From: RGIG7213 sp045652135 | GTDB taxonomy: Bacteria > Bacillota > Clostridia > Oscillospirales > CAG-272 | Direction: 5' to 3' | Length of the DNA: 12,052 nt | NCBI GenBank assembly: GCA_045652135.1 | Contig: JAZRTS010000219.1 | Coordinates: forward strand, 1 to 12,052 | Shown: positions 1 to 7,044 of the stretch, in pieces | How positions within the stretch are numbered: the stretch's first letter is position 1 | Layout of the letters: each line of letters opens with the position of its first letter | The notes under the pieces: model-generated | What the model was told of the DNA's origin: nothing | Databases searched by the model: none | The model's input: only the letters and a program-made list of their open reading frames with translations | Position numbers and translations under genes: made by a program

Positions 1-333
1 ATCTCCGTTTACAATGATTTTGAGTGTTTCTGACGTGGTGGAATTAACAAGCGTATATCCGCTTGCAACGATCGCGTTACTCTTGACAGCTTTGCCGTCG
101 TGATCCTTTACACTGCAAACGTCATCAGCAAACGCATCGATGATATAATACGCTTTCGTACCTGCCTTGATGTTCACTATCATACCGTTTCTGATATGAA
201 AGGGCGATGCTGTTTTTTCGTTTTTTGTATCCGCCGAAGCCGTAAGCGCTGCGCACAGCGAAGCAAGTACAAGTGAAAACGAAAGAAGAACCGTCAATGT
301 CTTTAAAACAAAACTTTTTTTATTCATATTCAT
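1..333 (-). CDS. Secreted protein, N-terminal fragment, probable dockerin lead-in (3' end outside window)
   Basis: An uninterrupted frame of 111 codons runs from ATG at 333 off the left edge; a second in-frame ATG lies at 327. The N-terminus is a signal peptide: Lys at residues 5-6 and 11, a hydrophobic stretch at about 12-30, and a likely type I cleavage site at TASA|D (after residue 34). The Cys at residue 27 is preceded by Ser-Leu, which does not fit a lipobox. The mature part (about residues 48-111) has the pattern GMIVNIKAGTKAY...DHDGKAVKSNAIVASGYTLV, ending LKIIVNGD. In clostridial secreted proteins this type of segment commonly runs directly into a dockerin (GDVNGDG...), so a dockerin may begin at the window edge; that is inference. 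The upstream sequence has only a weak Shine-Dalgarno (CAGAG). It starts 31 bases after the preceding gene stops, with no terminator between, so it is probably cotranscribed. Function unknown. Confidence 0.75.
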   Translation of the reverse strand, partial: MNMNKKSFVLKTLTVLLSFSLVLASLCAALTASADTKNEKTASPFHIRNGMIVNIKAGTKAYYIIDAFADDVCSVKDHDGKAVKSNAIVASGYTLVNSTTSETLKIIVNGD

Positions 334-364
334 TTATCTCTGTAGTTTTGCAAATTTCGTATTT

Positions 365-2833
365 TCAATGTGCGGGATCGATTACGGGCAATGCGCTGTA
401 ATCAATGGGGAAATAGAGCGACTGAGTCATATAAAGTCCCGTTATAAGGTGGTATTTGACACCCATATCGGACATCCACTGACGGTCATTGAACGTCTGA
501 AGTGTTCCTGAATGATTTTCATATACCCAATCTCCCGACGGCCAGAGGCACACTGTGGGGGCTATCGCCTGATATACCTCTTTTCTTACACCCGCCTGAC
601 CGTGGTGGGACATCTGAACAATATCGCTTTTCAATGCGCTTCCGTACTTCTGCAGAAGTCTGTCGCCCTCTGCCGTATAAGCATCACCGAGGAAAAGCAC
701 TGTCTGACCTTCGATAGTAGCTCTGAATATCATTGAAGTATCGTTTATATTCGTTTCTTTTTCAGCATCCGTTACCGTCAGAAGTATTTCAAATTCAACC
801 CCGTCGATATTGATAATGTCGCCCTCGAATGCTGTTTTTCCGTTGACAGCATCAAACGAGCCGCTTCCGAACAGCTTATCATAAGCCGTTCTTACCTCCT
901 CGCGCATGTAGCTGTACATACCGTTTTCACTCGATGCCATAAACGATTTTGACGGGAAATTCAAATAAACATTTTTAATCACTATCTCATTTGAGGTATT
1001 GTTTACAAGATGCGTAAATTCCGTCATATGGTCATCGTGCGGATGTGAAAGGAACCAAGCCTCAACCTCGGGAACTTCTTTACCGCTTATGCGCTGAAGC
1101 TCCTCATAAATAAATCCCTTTTCGTTGTAGTGCTTACCGCCGCCGTCGATAACGATGAGCTTGTCGTTTTTCGTCTTGATAACGTAGCTGTTACCGAGCA
1201 TTTCGGGGTGGGGTGAAAGTTGGTACAAAACGGGTTGATCTTCAACCGCCAGAACTGTGACGGTTACAGATGACGATCCGCATTTTGCATTTATCTTATA
1301 CGTACCCTTTTCAGGTGTGATAACATTTCCCGAAGTCACAGTGATCTGGCTTGAACTCCATGTTATATCCTTACCGTCTGTAATTGCGGAATTCTTGGCA
1401 AACTGAACGTGGAACTTGTTAAGATCGCAAGATTTACCTGCTTCAACCGTGATGCTCTTTGTTGCATACCATACGGTGTTTTCCGTATACTCATCCTCGT
1501 TGAGCTTCAGAATAGTATATTTCTGCGCCGCCGTACCGTTGTACTGGTATATCTGAACATTTGAACCGTCAGCCGTCGCATTTGCATAAACGTCAAGTGC
1601 CTTTGAGGGAGCATTTTTCGGTTCAAGCACATACTGTCCGTCCATTTCTTTTACAAACCAACGCTGAGCAGCCGTATTGTTGCTTGCGTACGTCTGAACG
1701 TTTGTGCCGTTTGCAGTGCCTGCCGCATATACGTCAAGCACCTTTCCCGTGCTTCTGTTCGTTATCGTGTATGCACCGTCTGAATTGAGCTTGAAGTGCC
1801 ATACCTGTGTTCTTATGTTTTTAACCGTGTTTATAACTACGTTGTCGCCGGAAATATCTAAGTATTTCTTTGACGAAACACCCATGATTCTTGCGTAGAA
1901 ATCCGTTCCGAGGCCCTGTTCTTCTTCGGGCGTTTCTTCAGGCTTTTCTTCGGGTGTCGGTGTTACTTCGGGTTTCTCCTCGGGTGTCGGCGTCACTTCG
2001 GGTTTTTCCTCAGGTACTGTATCGGAAGGATCCTGCTCAGGTGTTGTAATTTCCACTTGAACCAAAGTGAATATCTGAGATGATGCGCCTGTGTATGTTG
2101 AAGAAAGCAATTTGCTTCCGGAAACGGTCATAACGCATGTGGGCGCACACTTTGAACGGAGTATATACTTACCCGTGCTGTACTTGAATATGTACCACTT
2201 CTGCGCATTACTTTCGTTTCCTGCATACGTGTGTATTTTTGTACCGGACGATGTACTTGCCGCATAAACGTCAAGCACTTTACCCGTTGACTTGTTTGTG
2301 ACGGTATAAGTTTCGTCGGAATTGCGTGTGAATATCCATATCTGTGAATCATCAGAAGAGGATTCTGTTTCAAGTGCCGTATCATCACCCGAAAGTCCTA
2401 TGACTTTAGCGCCCGATGCAGTTATTCTGACCGCAAACGAGTCACCGAGGTTTTCAACCTTTGCAACCTTACGGTTAGGCTCCTTATATCCGTACGAGCC
2501 GAAGTGATTGATACCGTTTACATTATTTGTGCCGAATGCCGCCTTGAGATCGGCATTATTTGCAAGATAATACTTGGAATGGAAAATGGGGCTTCCCTGT
2601 CTTCCCTCTTTTCCGCCGTACTGCAAAAAGTGATTATAAAGCGCGCTTGTCGATGTACCCAGCGCATTGACAACGTCTTTGTTGTTAGCCGCATAGTAAT
2701 TCGCATCGAATACAGCGGATTTCACGTTTGCGGAAATCCAATCAGTTGCAGCAACAGAACCGAAAGGAATCGCAGAAAAGACAGTTATCAAAGCAAGACA
2801 AAGCATCATAACTCTCTTGAAATTCTTGGACAT
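365..2833 (-). CDS. Secreted ricin-lectin protein with C-terminal ComEC-like metallo-beta-lactamase hydrolase
   Basis: 822 residues. Signal peptide 1-29 (VAA|T). Paired motif module about 38-118: two copies of YY..N.D...A.G...NHF..G.KE. Ricin-type trefoil 1 about 131-260 (QIW 164, QKW 211, QIF 253). Pro/Glu linker 262-308 with tandem EEKPEVTPTP units. Trefoil 2 about 309-444 (QVW 343, QRW 390, QKY 437). Bacterial Ig-like domain about 453-530. MBL domain about 535-811. Metal-site motifs are present: SHPHDDH (His597, His599, Asp601, His602), FLGDA (Asp717) and SHHGQ (His743-744). Together with NINDTSMIF they match the ComEC/Rec2-like branch (COG2333 type) rather than beta-lactamases. There are no transmembrane helices besides the signal and no LPXTG anchor, so it is probably released. 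The ATG at 2833 follows AAGGAGGG. Substrate unknown: DNA, phosphorylcholine or another phosphoester are possible by family analogy. The domain architecture is well supported; the activity is inferred. Confidence 0.88.
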   Translation of the reverse strand: MSKNFKRVMMLCLALITVFSAIPFGSVAATDWISANVKSAVFDANYYAANNKDVVNALGTSTSALYNHFLQYGGKEGRQGSPIFHSKYYLANNADLKAAFGTNNVNGINHFGSYGYKEPNRKVAKVENLGDSFAVRITASGAKVIGLSGDDTALETESSSDDSQIWIFTRNSDETYTVTNKSTGKVLDVYAASTSSGTKIHTYAGNESNAQKWYIFKYSTGKYILRSKCAPTCVMTVSGSKLLSSTYTGASSQIFTLVQVEITTPEQDPSDTVPEEKPEVTPTPEEKPEVTPTPEEKPEETPEEEQGLGTDFYARIMGVSSKKYLDISGDNVVINTVKNIRTQVWHFKLNSDGAYTITNRSTGKVLDVYAAGTANGTNVQTYASNNTAAQRWFVKEMDGQYVLEPKNAPSKALDVYANATADGSNVQIYQYNGTAAQKYTILKLNEDEYTENTVWYATKSITVEAGKSCDLNKFHVQFAKNSAITDGKDITWSSSQITVTSGNVITPEKGTYKINAKCGSSSVTVTVLAVEDQPVLYQLSPHPEMLGNSYVIKTKNDKLIVIDGGGKHYNEKGFIYEELQRISGKEVPEVEAWFLSHPHDDHMTEFTHLVNNTSNEIVIKNVYLNFPSKSFMASSENGMYSYMREEVRTAYDKLFGSGSFDAVNGKTAFEGDIINIDGVEFEILLTVTDAEKETNINDTSMIFRATIEGQTVLFLGDAYTAEGDRLLQKYGSALKSDIVQMSHHGQAGVRKEVYQAIAPTVCLWPSGDWVYENHSGTLQTFNDRQWMSDMGVKYHLITGLYMTQSLYFPIDYSALPVIDPAH
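1951..2010 (-). repeat. 30-bp tandem repeat encoding the Pro/Glu linker
   Basis: Two adjacent 30-base units (1951-1980 and 1981-2010) differ at only a few, mostly third-codon, positions. Degenerate copies flank them on both sides. They encode EEKPEVTPTP units (protein residues about 275-294) that join the first lectin to the second lectin plus hydrolase. In-frame repeats of this type can expand or contract by slippage and change linker length without breaking the frame. Confidence 0.85.
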
Positions 2834-2843
2834 TTACAATGTA

Positions 2844-2851
2844 CCCTCCTT
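2844..2851 (-). promoter_or_regulatory. Ribosome binding site of the MBL-lectin gene
   Basis: On the minus strand AAGGAGGG lies about 10 bases before ATG 2833. It fixes the start that gives a complete signal peptide. Confidence 0.85.
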
Positions 2852-2874
2852 GATATATTAAAGTGTTTAATTAT

Positions 2875-2890
2875 GGGATACTCATATCCC
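2875..2890 (-). other. Small 5' leader hairpin (GGGATA-TGAG-TATCCC)
   Basis: A perfect 6-bp stem with a 4-base loop lies only a few bases inside the predicted transcript start (about 2895) of the MBL-lectin gene. It could be a 5' stabilising stem-loop or a palindromic operator at the start site. The structure is seen in sequence; the role is inferred. Confidence 0.45.
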
Positions 2891-2901
2891 CTCAACATAA
2901 T

Positions 2902-2930
2902 ATAGTATCACGGTTTATAAAATAAGTCAA
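2902..2930 (-). promoter_or_regulatory. Sigma-A promoter of the MBL-lectin gene
   Basis: On the minus strand, -35 TTGACT (2930-2925), a 17-base spacer, and -10 TACTAT (2907-2902). Transcription is predicted to start near 2895, giving a leader of about 60 bases. Upstream DNA to 3035 is A/T-rich and shows no other feature. The promoter follows directly after the terminator of the preceding gene, so this gene is probably a separate transcription unit, with 1-333 carried downstream. Confidence 0.75.
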
Positions 2931-3035
2931 GATACAATTAAGTAAATAATAAATGGTCACGCCAATAATGTTATTAAAAGCACAGTACACATTTCAACTT
3001 CTGCGATGTCATTTTATTACCGTAATCAGCATAAC

Positions 3036-3070
3036 AAACAGCGCACCCGCTTATATCGGGTGCGCTGTTT
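3036..3070 (-). terminator. Rho-independent terminator after the EEP-lectin gene
   Basis: Perfect 14-bp stem, AAACAGCGCACCCG (3036-3049) with CGGGTGCGCTGTTT (3057-3070), and a 7-base loop, starting 15 bases past the stop at 3086. Its 3' side on the minus strand reads TTTGTT. It separates the two large secreted-protein genes into different transcription units. Confidence 0.9.
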
Positions 3071-3085
3071 TAATATTTTCAGTTA

Positions 3086-6000
3086 TTATTTAACAAATGA
3101 AATATCCGTGTATATGGGGAAGTGGTCCGTAGTAGTTGCAGATGTCATATTGATAACTGCTCTTGTACGGAGCGCATTCACCTTGGATGTTGCGAAGAAG
3201 AAGTCGATCGTTCTTGAAGGTGAGCCTTCTGCACGCTCTGTTGAATTGAGCTCGTGACCTTCACGCAGCATAATGCCGTTTCTGAAAGATGTGAATCTTG
3301 TATCTTCAAGAACACCGCTGTCTACCATCATGTGGTAAGCTTCGTCAAACGAACGCATATTGAAGTCACCCATATTGATAACTTCGCAGCCGCGTCTACT
3401 GATGATATCATTCGTGATAGAAAGTATCATCTTTGTGTTATCCTGACGGATAATTACCTTATCTGCAAGTACGCCTTCGTTAAAGAAGTGGGATGAAGTT
3501 ACGGCAAATGTCTTGGATGTTGTCTTATCCTTGAGAACAGCCCATGTTACACCGAAGAACTTGCTTCCGCCGGGCAACTGCTTCCAGCCCTTTTCAACGC
3601 AAGAGAACTTGGAAGTCTTGTATGCGATCGGGGACTTGTTGTTGTCGCCGCTTGTGCCTGTGAATACGTCCTGCTGGATTACAGTATATCCCTGAGCCTT
3701 GAGCATAGGAATAAATCTGTTCATATTCTCAGCACAGCATTCCTGGAAGCCGATAACGTCGGGAGAATAGTAGTTGATAAACTCAATCATTCTGTCGTAT
3801 CTGCTTGTATCGGGAAGACTGCTGTACCAGAGCATATTGAGAGTCATTATTCTGTACTCTGCTCCGTCTGTAAGTGCGAGGTGATCGTTCTTTGTATTGA
3901 GTGTCTTGGGCGCGTCTGCGCAAATGCTTGTAAGCTCTACTGTGCCTGTTGCGTTCTTGAGAAGCTCTACTAACTGCTGGGAAGCAAATTCAACCGCAAT
4001 AGTGTTACCGCCTACAACGTAGATTTCTCCCGTTGTCTTGCTGATGATGCTGTACTGGTTAGCGCCAACTGTCTTGTTGTTTGCAACAAGCGCATCACCG
4101 CCGGAGCCTGAACCCGATGTTGCGATAACGATCTGGGGATAAGTTGCTCTCGGATCGTAGATGCCTGTTTCAACCTCAACGCCTGTGTAGTATTCAATGT
4201 CGTTAGCGAGAAGCTCAACTGCTTCAATGATACCGGTTATATCGTTTGCGGGAGCATTTGCTTCATTTGCAAGGTATGTTACCTTAAGACCTTCGATGCT
4301 CTTGCCGCTGATAGTAGCGCTTACAAGAGGACATCTGATCTCTTCTGCGATACCGTTAATACGTGTTCCTGTCGCAGAATATATAGCATAAGGAACTACG
4401 GAAAGAACAACGCTTCCGTCATTAACGGGAAGACCGCTGACCTTAACTGAATATGAGTATCCGCCGTCTATTGCTTTGAATGTAGTTGTATTAACTGTTT
4501 TCTTTGCAATCGTTGCGCCCGTTGCAGTGTCGATAGTTGTGATAACAAAGCCTATCTTGCTGTACTGATCGTACTCAAACTTACCTGTAAAGGTTACGTT
4601 ACCCGAAGCATCAGCAGATGCGCCCGTTACGTCAAGGCAGGCAAACTGAGCACATGATCTTGTACCGGGAGTTCCCTTTGCCTTATATATGCCATTATCA
4701 ACGCCTATGGTAACAACATTCGTTTCACCTGCAGAATTGAGATTGATATACTGATTAAGCGTTGTGGGATAGCCTGAGGTTGTATACGAGCCCATAACCT
4801 GAGCAGGATAAGGAACTGCCGCAAACACGTGTGTATATGTGCGCATAGGCTCCTTCTGTGCCTGCGTTGATGCGTGTGCATACGCCTCATAATCAACATA
4901 GTTGTAGAAGTTACGTGAGCCGTCCTCCGACACTGTCGGTTCTACAATGTGAATTGCAATAGAATCAGCTCTGTTCTGAAGCTCTGCCGTCATATTGTAT
5001 GCAAGCGGAGCGTCTGTCGTTGCAGTAAGGTTTTTAAGAACCGTACCGTTTTCAAGTCTTGTATTAAGAGCTGTATTCTTGATAAGTGAAAATGCAGATA
5101 TCGCCTTCATATCGGGCAAAAATCCCGTGCCGCAGCCGCTGTTTATGCTCTTTGCGGCATAAAGATCCGCCTTGCCGTCGTGAACAGCAACGGGAACAAC
5201 GGTGACGTTTGTCATATTACTGCCCTGTGAGGTCCAATATGACTTGAAATTGTCAACTGTGAGCGATCTGTTTGCATAAGATACAAACCAAAGAACAACC
5301 ATACTGTTGGGCTTAACGCTTACGTTGCAGGATGAAAGGTTTATCTTATCAAGAGATGTAAGCGATGTATCGGAGCCTGTGCCTGATGCAAGGCCGAGAA
5401 CGGCATTGTATCCGTTACTTTCGTACTTACCGCTGTTTGCAAATCCGAATCTGTAAAGTGAGTACTGATTGAGGTTCACTGTCTTATCGGATGTGTTTAT
5501 GATCTCCATAAACTCGTACGCACCGTTTGAGGGTGTTGCGCAAATTTCGCTTATTGCAAGATTCTTTTCTGTCTCACTCTTTGTGAGCTTGATAACCTTG
5601 AACTGCTGTGCCTTGGAAGATTCGGAATATTTCGCAAGCTGAAGCTTTGTTCCGCTTGCCGTACCGCCGCCAACTACCTCAAGCGCACATTCTGTCGTAC
5701 ATTTGGGAACGAGCATATAATTGCCGTTAACCTCATAAATGAACCATCTCTGAGCGTTGGTGTTATTGGAAAGATACGTGTTTACTGCAGTTCCGGGAGC
5801 GCCCGAGCCTGCCGCACAGTCAAGAGATTTACCGTTTTTAAGGTTAGTTATCTCATAGCTTCCGTCAGAGAAACGAATGAATCTCCATATCTGGTTGTAG
5901 CCTGTATTGGGATAACGGATAAGAGCTGTATCGCCTGAAAGTGCAATGTTATAGTTAGAACCTACACCTCTGATATTGCCCCAGAAATTGCTTCCGATAT

Positions 6001-6817
6001 CAGCAGGCTTAATAGATTCAGTTTCACTTACTTCCGCAATCTTGAACTGCTGACCTGCCGCACCGTTATATGTGTTCATCTGAACGTTTGCGCCTGCTAC
6101 AGTTGAGTTACCGCTTACCGTCAAAGCGCACGTCGTGCCGCATTTTGCACGGAGAGTATACGTGCCGTTTGTGTTCTGATAAATGAACCAACGCTGTGCA
6201 TTCGTGTCGTTGCTTTCATAAAGATCAACGTTTGCGCCGGAAGCACGTGATGCCGCATAAACGTCAAGCACCTTGCCTGTTGCATTGTTTGTGATCTTAT
6301 AGCTTCCGTCGCTCTGTCTTGTGAGCTTCCACGACTGGTCAGCCCCTAAAACAGGTGTTACTGTGATTACGTTTGTGCCGGAATAGCCCAAATTCATACC
6401 GCCCGTTGCCATGGAAATTCTCACGTTGATGTTCGTTCCGAGGTCAACGGGAGCCGCTGTCACACGTGCTTCGTTCACACCGTACGAAAAGAAGTGATTT
6501 ATCGCATTTTCACGGTTGGAACCAAAAGCTGCTTTCAGGTCGCTGTTTTTCGTCAAATAATAGTCAACGCTGAACATAGGGCTTGCCTGACGGCCCTCTT
6601 TTATGCCGTTGTTGATAAAGTGATTGTAAAGACGTGTAGCGTCCGTACCGAATGCGGCTTTAAGGTCGGCATATTTGTTCGCATAATATGTTGCATCAAA
6701 TACAACCGATTTTACACTCGATGGTACCGACACGGCGGCAATTGCCTGAAAAGGTATTATCGCCGCAACCATTATGATTGCCAGACACCACGCTGTCAAA
6801 CGAATGAGTTTTTTCAT
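3086..6817 (-). CDS. Secreted ricin-lectin and lamin-tail protein with C-terminal EEP nuclease/phosphatase domain
   Basis: 1243 residues. Signal peptide 1-28 (AIAA|V). Paired module about 36-115: YYANKYADLKAAFG...NHF...KEGR, then YYLTKNSDLKAAFG...NHF. Trefoil 1 about 127-262 (QSW 161, QRW 208, QQF 256). Trefoil 2 about 274-411 (QIW 309, QRW 356, QQF 404). Lamin-tail-like domain beginning about 418 (AISEI...EFMEIINTSDKTVNLNQY). Beta-rich region to about 830. Domain about 843-965 resembling the GH67 N-terminal-like fold (ELLANDIEYYTGVEV...IYVVGGNT). EEP domain about 987-1243 with all core motifs: TLNM (Asn994), FQE (Glu1026), SSHF (His1110), GDFN (Asp1151, Asn1153), RTIDFFF (Asp1205), TDHFP (Asp1231, His1232). 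Lamin-tail plus EEP is a known architecture of bacterial extracellular nucleases (ExeM/Xds type), so a secreted DNase is the leading guess. A sphingomyelinase-like or sugar-phosphate phosphatase is possible. No wall anchor is seen. Start ATG 6817 follows AGGAGGA. Confidence 0.9.
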   Translation of the reverse strand: MKKLIRLTAWCLAIIMVAAIIPFQAIAAVSVPSSVKSVVFDATYYANKYADLKAAFGTDATRLYNHFINNGIKEGRQASPMFSVDYYLTKNSDLKAAFGSNRENAINHFFSYGVNEARVTAAPVDLGTNINVRISMATGGMNLGYSGTNVITVTPVLGADQSWKLTRQSDGSYKITNNATGKVLDVYAASRASGANVDLYESNDTNAQRWFIYQNTNGTYTLRAKCGTTCALTVSGNSTVAGANVQMNTYNGAAGQQFKIAEVSETESIKPADIGSNFWGNIRGVGSNYNIALSGDTALIRYPNTGYNQIWRFIRFSDGSYEITNLKNGKSLDCAAGSGAPGTAVNTYLSNNTNAQRWFIYEVNGNYMLVPKCTTECALEVVGGGTASGTKLQLAKYSESSKAQQFKVIKLTKSETEKNLAISEICATPSNGAYEFMEIINTSDKTVNLNQYSLYRFGFANSGKYESNGYNAVLGLASGTGSDTSLTSLDKINLSSCNVSVKPNSMVVLWFVSYANRSLTVDNFKSYWTSQGSNMTNVTVVPVAVHDGKADLYAAKSINSGCGTGFLPDMKAISAFSLIKNTALNTRLENGTVLKNLTATTDAPLAYNMTAELQNRADSIAIHIVEPTVSEDGSRNFYNYVDYEAYAHASTQAQKEPMRTYTHVFAAVPYPAQVMGSYTTSGYPTTLNQYINLNSAGETNVVTIGVDNGIYKAKGTPGTRSCAQFACLDVTGASADASGNVTFTGKFEYDQYSKIGFVITTIDTATGATIAKKTVNTTTFKAIDGGYSYSVKVSGLPVNDGSVVLSVVPYAIYSATGTRINGIAEEIRCPLVSATISGKSIEGLKVTYLANEANAPANDITGIIEAVELLANDIEYYTGVEVETGIYDPRATYPQIVIATSGSGSGGDALVANNKTVGANQYSIISKTTGEIYVVGGNTIAVEFASQQLVELLKNATGTVELTSICADAPKTLNTKNDHLALTDGAEYRIMTLNMLWYSSLPDTSRYDRMIEFINYYSPDVIGFQECCAENMNRFIPMLKAQGYTVIQQDVFTGTSGDNNKSPIAYKTSKFSCVEKGWKQLPGGSKFFGVTWAVLKDKTTSKTFAVTSSHFFNEGVLADKVIIRQDNTKMILSITNDIISRRGCEVINMGDFNMRSFDEAYHMMVDSGVLEDTRFTSFRNGIMLREGHELNSTERAEGSPSRTIDFFFATSKVNALRTRAVINMTSATTTDHFPIYTDISFVK

Positions 6818-6820
6818 ATT

Positions 6821-6827
6821 TCCTCCT
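6821..6827 (-). promoter_or_regulatory. Ribosome binding site of the EEP-lectin gene
   Basis: On the minus strand AGGAGGA ends 3 bases before ATG 6817, so spacing is on the short side. No better start lies nearby, and the signal peptide begins exactly here (MKKLIRL). Confidence 0.75.
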
Positions 6828-6840
6828 GCGTACCGAATTT

Positions 6841-6857
6841 ATACATTAAATATGTAT
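6841..6857 (-). other. Small 5' leader hairpin (ATACAT-ATTTA-ATGTAT)
   Basis: A perfect 6-bp stem with a 5-base loop begins about 10 bases after the predicted transcript start of the EEP-lectin gene. It sits in the same place as the hairpin in the leader of the MBL-lectin gene but has a different sequence and is A/T-rich. Confidence 0.35.
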
Positions 6858-6872
6858 ATTATCTTTGATTTC

Positions 6873-6901
6873 ATTATACAACCCACAGTAATTTTTGTCA
6901 A
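6873..6901 (-). promoter_or_regulatory. Perfect consensus sigma-A promoter of the EEP-lectin gene
   Basis: On the minus strand, -35 TTGACA (6901-6896), a 17-base spacer, and -10 TATAAT (6878-6873). Both boxes match the consensus exactly. Predicted start near 6866, leader about 49 bases. Confidence 0.88.
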
Positions 6902-6936
6902 TTCAAAACAAGACGTCATTTGTGAATTTTACATTT

Positions 6937-6965
6937 AATTTACACACTATGTCTTTTATTGTCAA
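6937..6965 (-). promoter_or_regulatory. Possible second upstream promoter of the EEP-lectin gene
   Basis: On the minus strand, TTGACA (6965-6960), a 17-base spacer, and TAAATT (6942-6937). The -35 is perfect and the -10 matches 4 of 6. It lies 64 bases upstream of the main promoter, in a tandem arrangement. Weaker evidence than for the downstream copy. Confidence 0.35.
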
Positions 6966-7005
6966 CTTGCCCGCTGAATTAGACACGCAGACATCATCGG
7001 CATAT

Positions 7006-7039
7006 AAAAAGAACCTTGTCAAATGACAAGATTCTTTTT
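7006..7039 (-). terminator. Rho-independent terminator after the nitroreductase gene
   Basis: 15-bp stem, AAAAAGAACCTTGTC (7006-7020) with GACAAGATTCTTTTT (7025-7039), 4-base loop. The single mismatch becomes a G-U pair in the minus-strand RNA, which ends in a U run. It begins 5 bases past the stop at 7045. Confidence 0.88.
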
Positions 7040-7044
7040 CAATA

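Noticed and set aside
2504..2905. 133-codon plus-strand frame similar to another at 6494-6868
   Set aside because: The two antisense frames resemble each other only because they lie opposite the homologous N-terminal modules of the two secreted proteins. Both also run through the promoter or leader of the sense gene.
3036..3070. Perfect inverted repeat considered as a transposon end or attachment site
   Set aside because: A single copy directly after a stop codon with a short loop is better explained as a terminator; no transposase or target duplication is present.
3006..3257. 83-codon plus-strand frame
   Set aside because: It contains the terminator hairpin and then lies antisense to the conserved EEP C-terminus.
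6258..6280. Recurring DNA similarity among the lectin repeats (also near 1722-1751 and 2261-2286) considered as recombination sites
   Set aside because: The similarity follows the conserved GKVLDVYAA codons of the trefoils, so it reflects protein homology.
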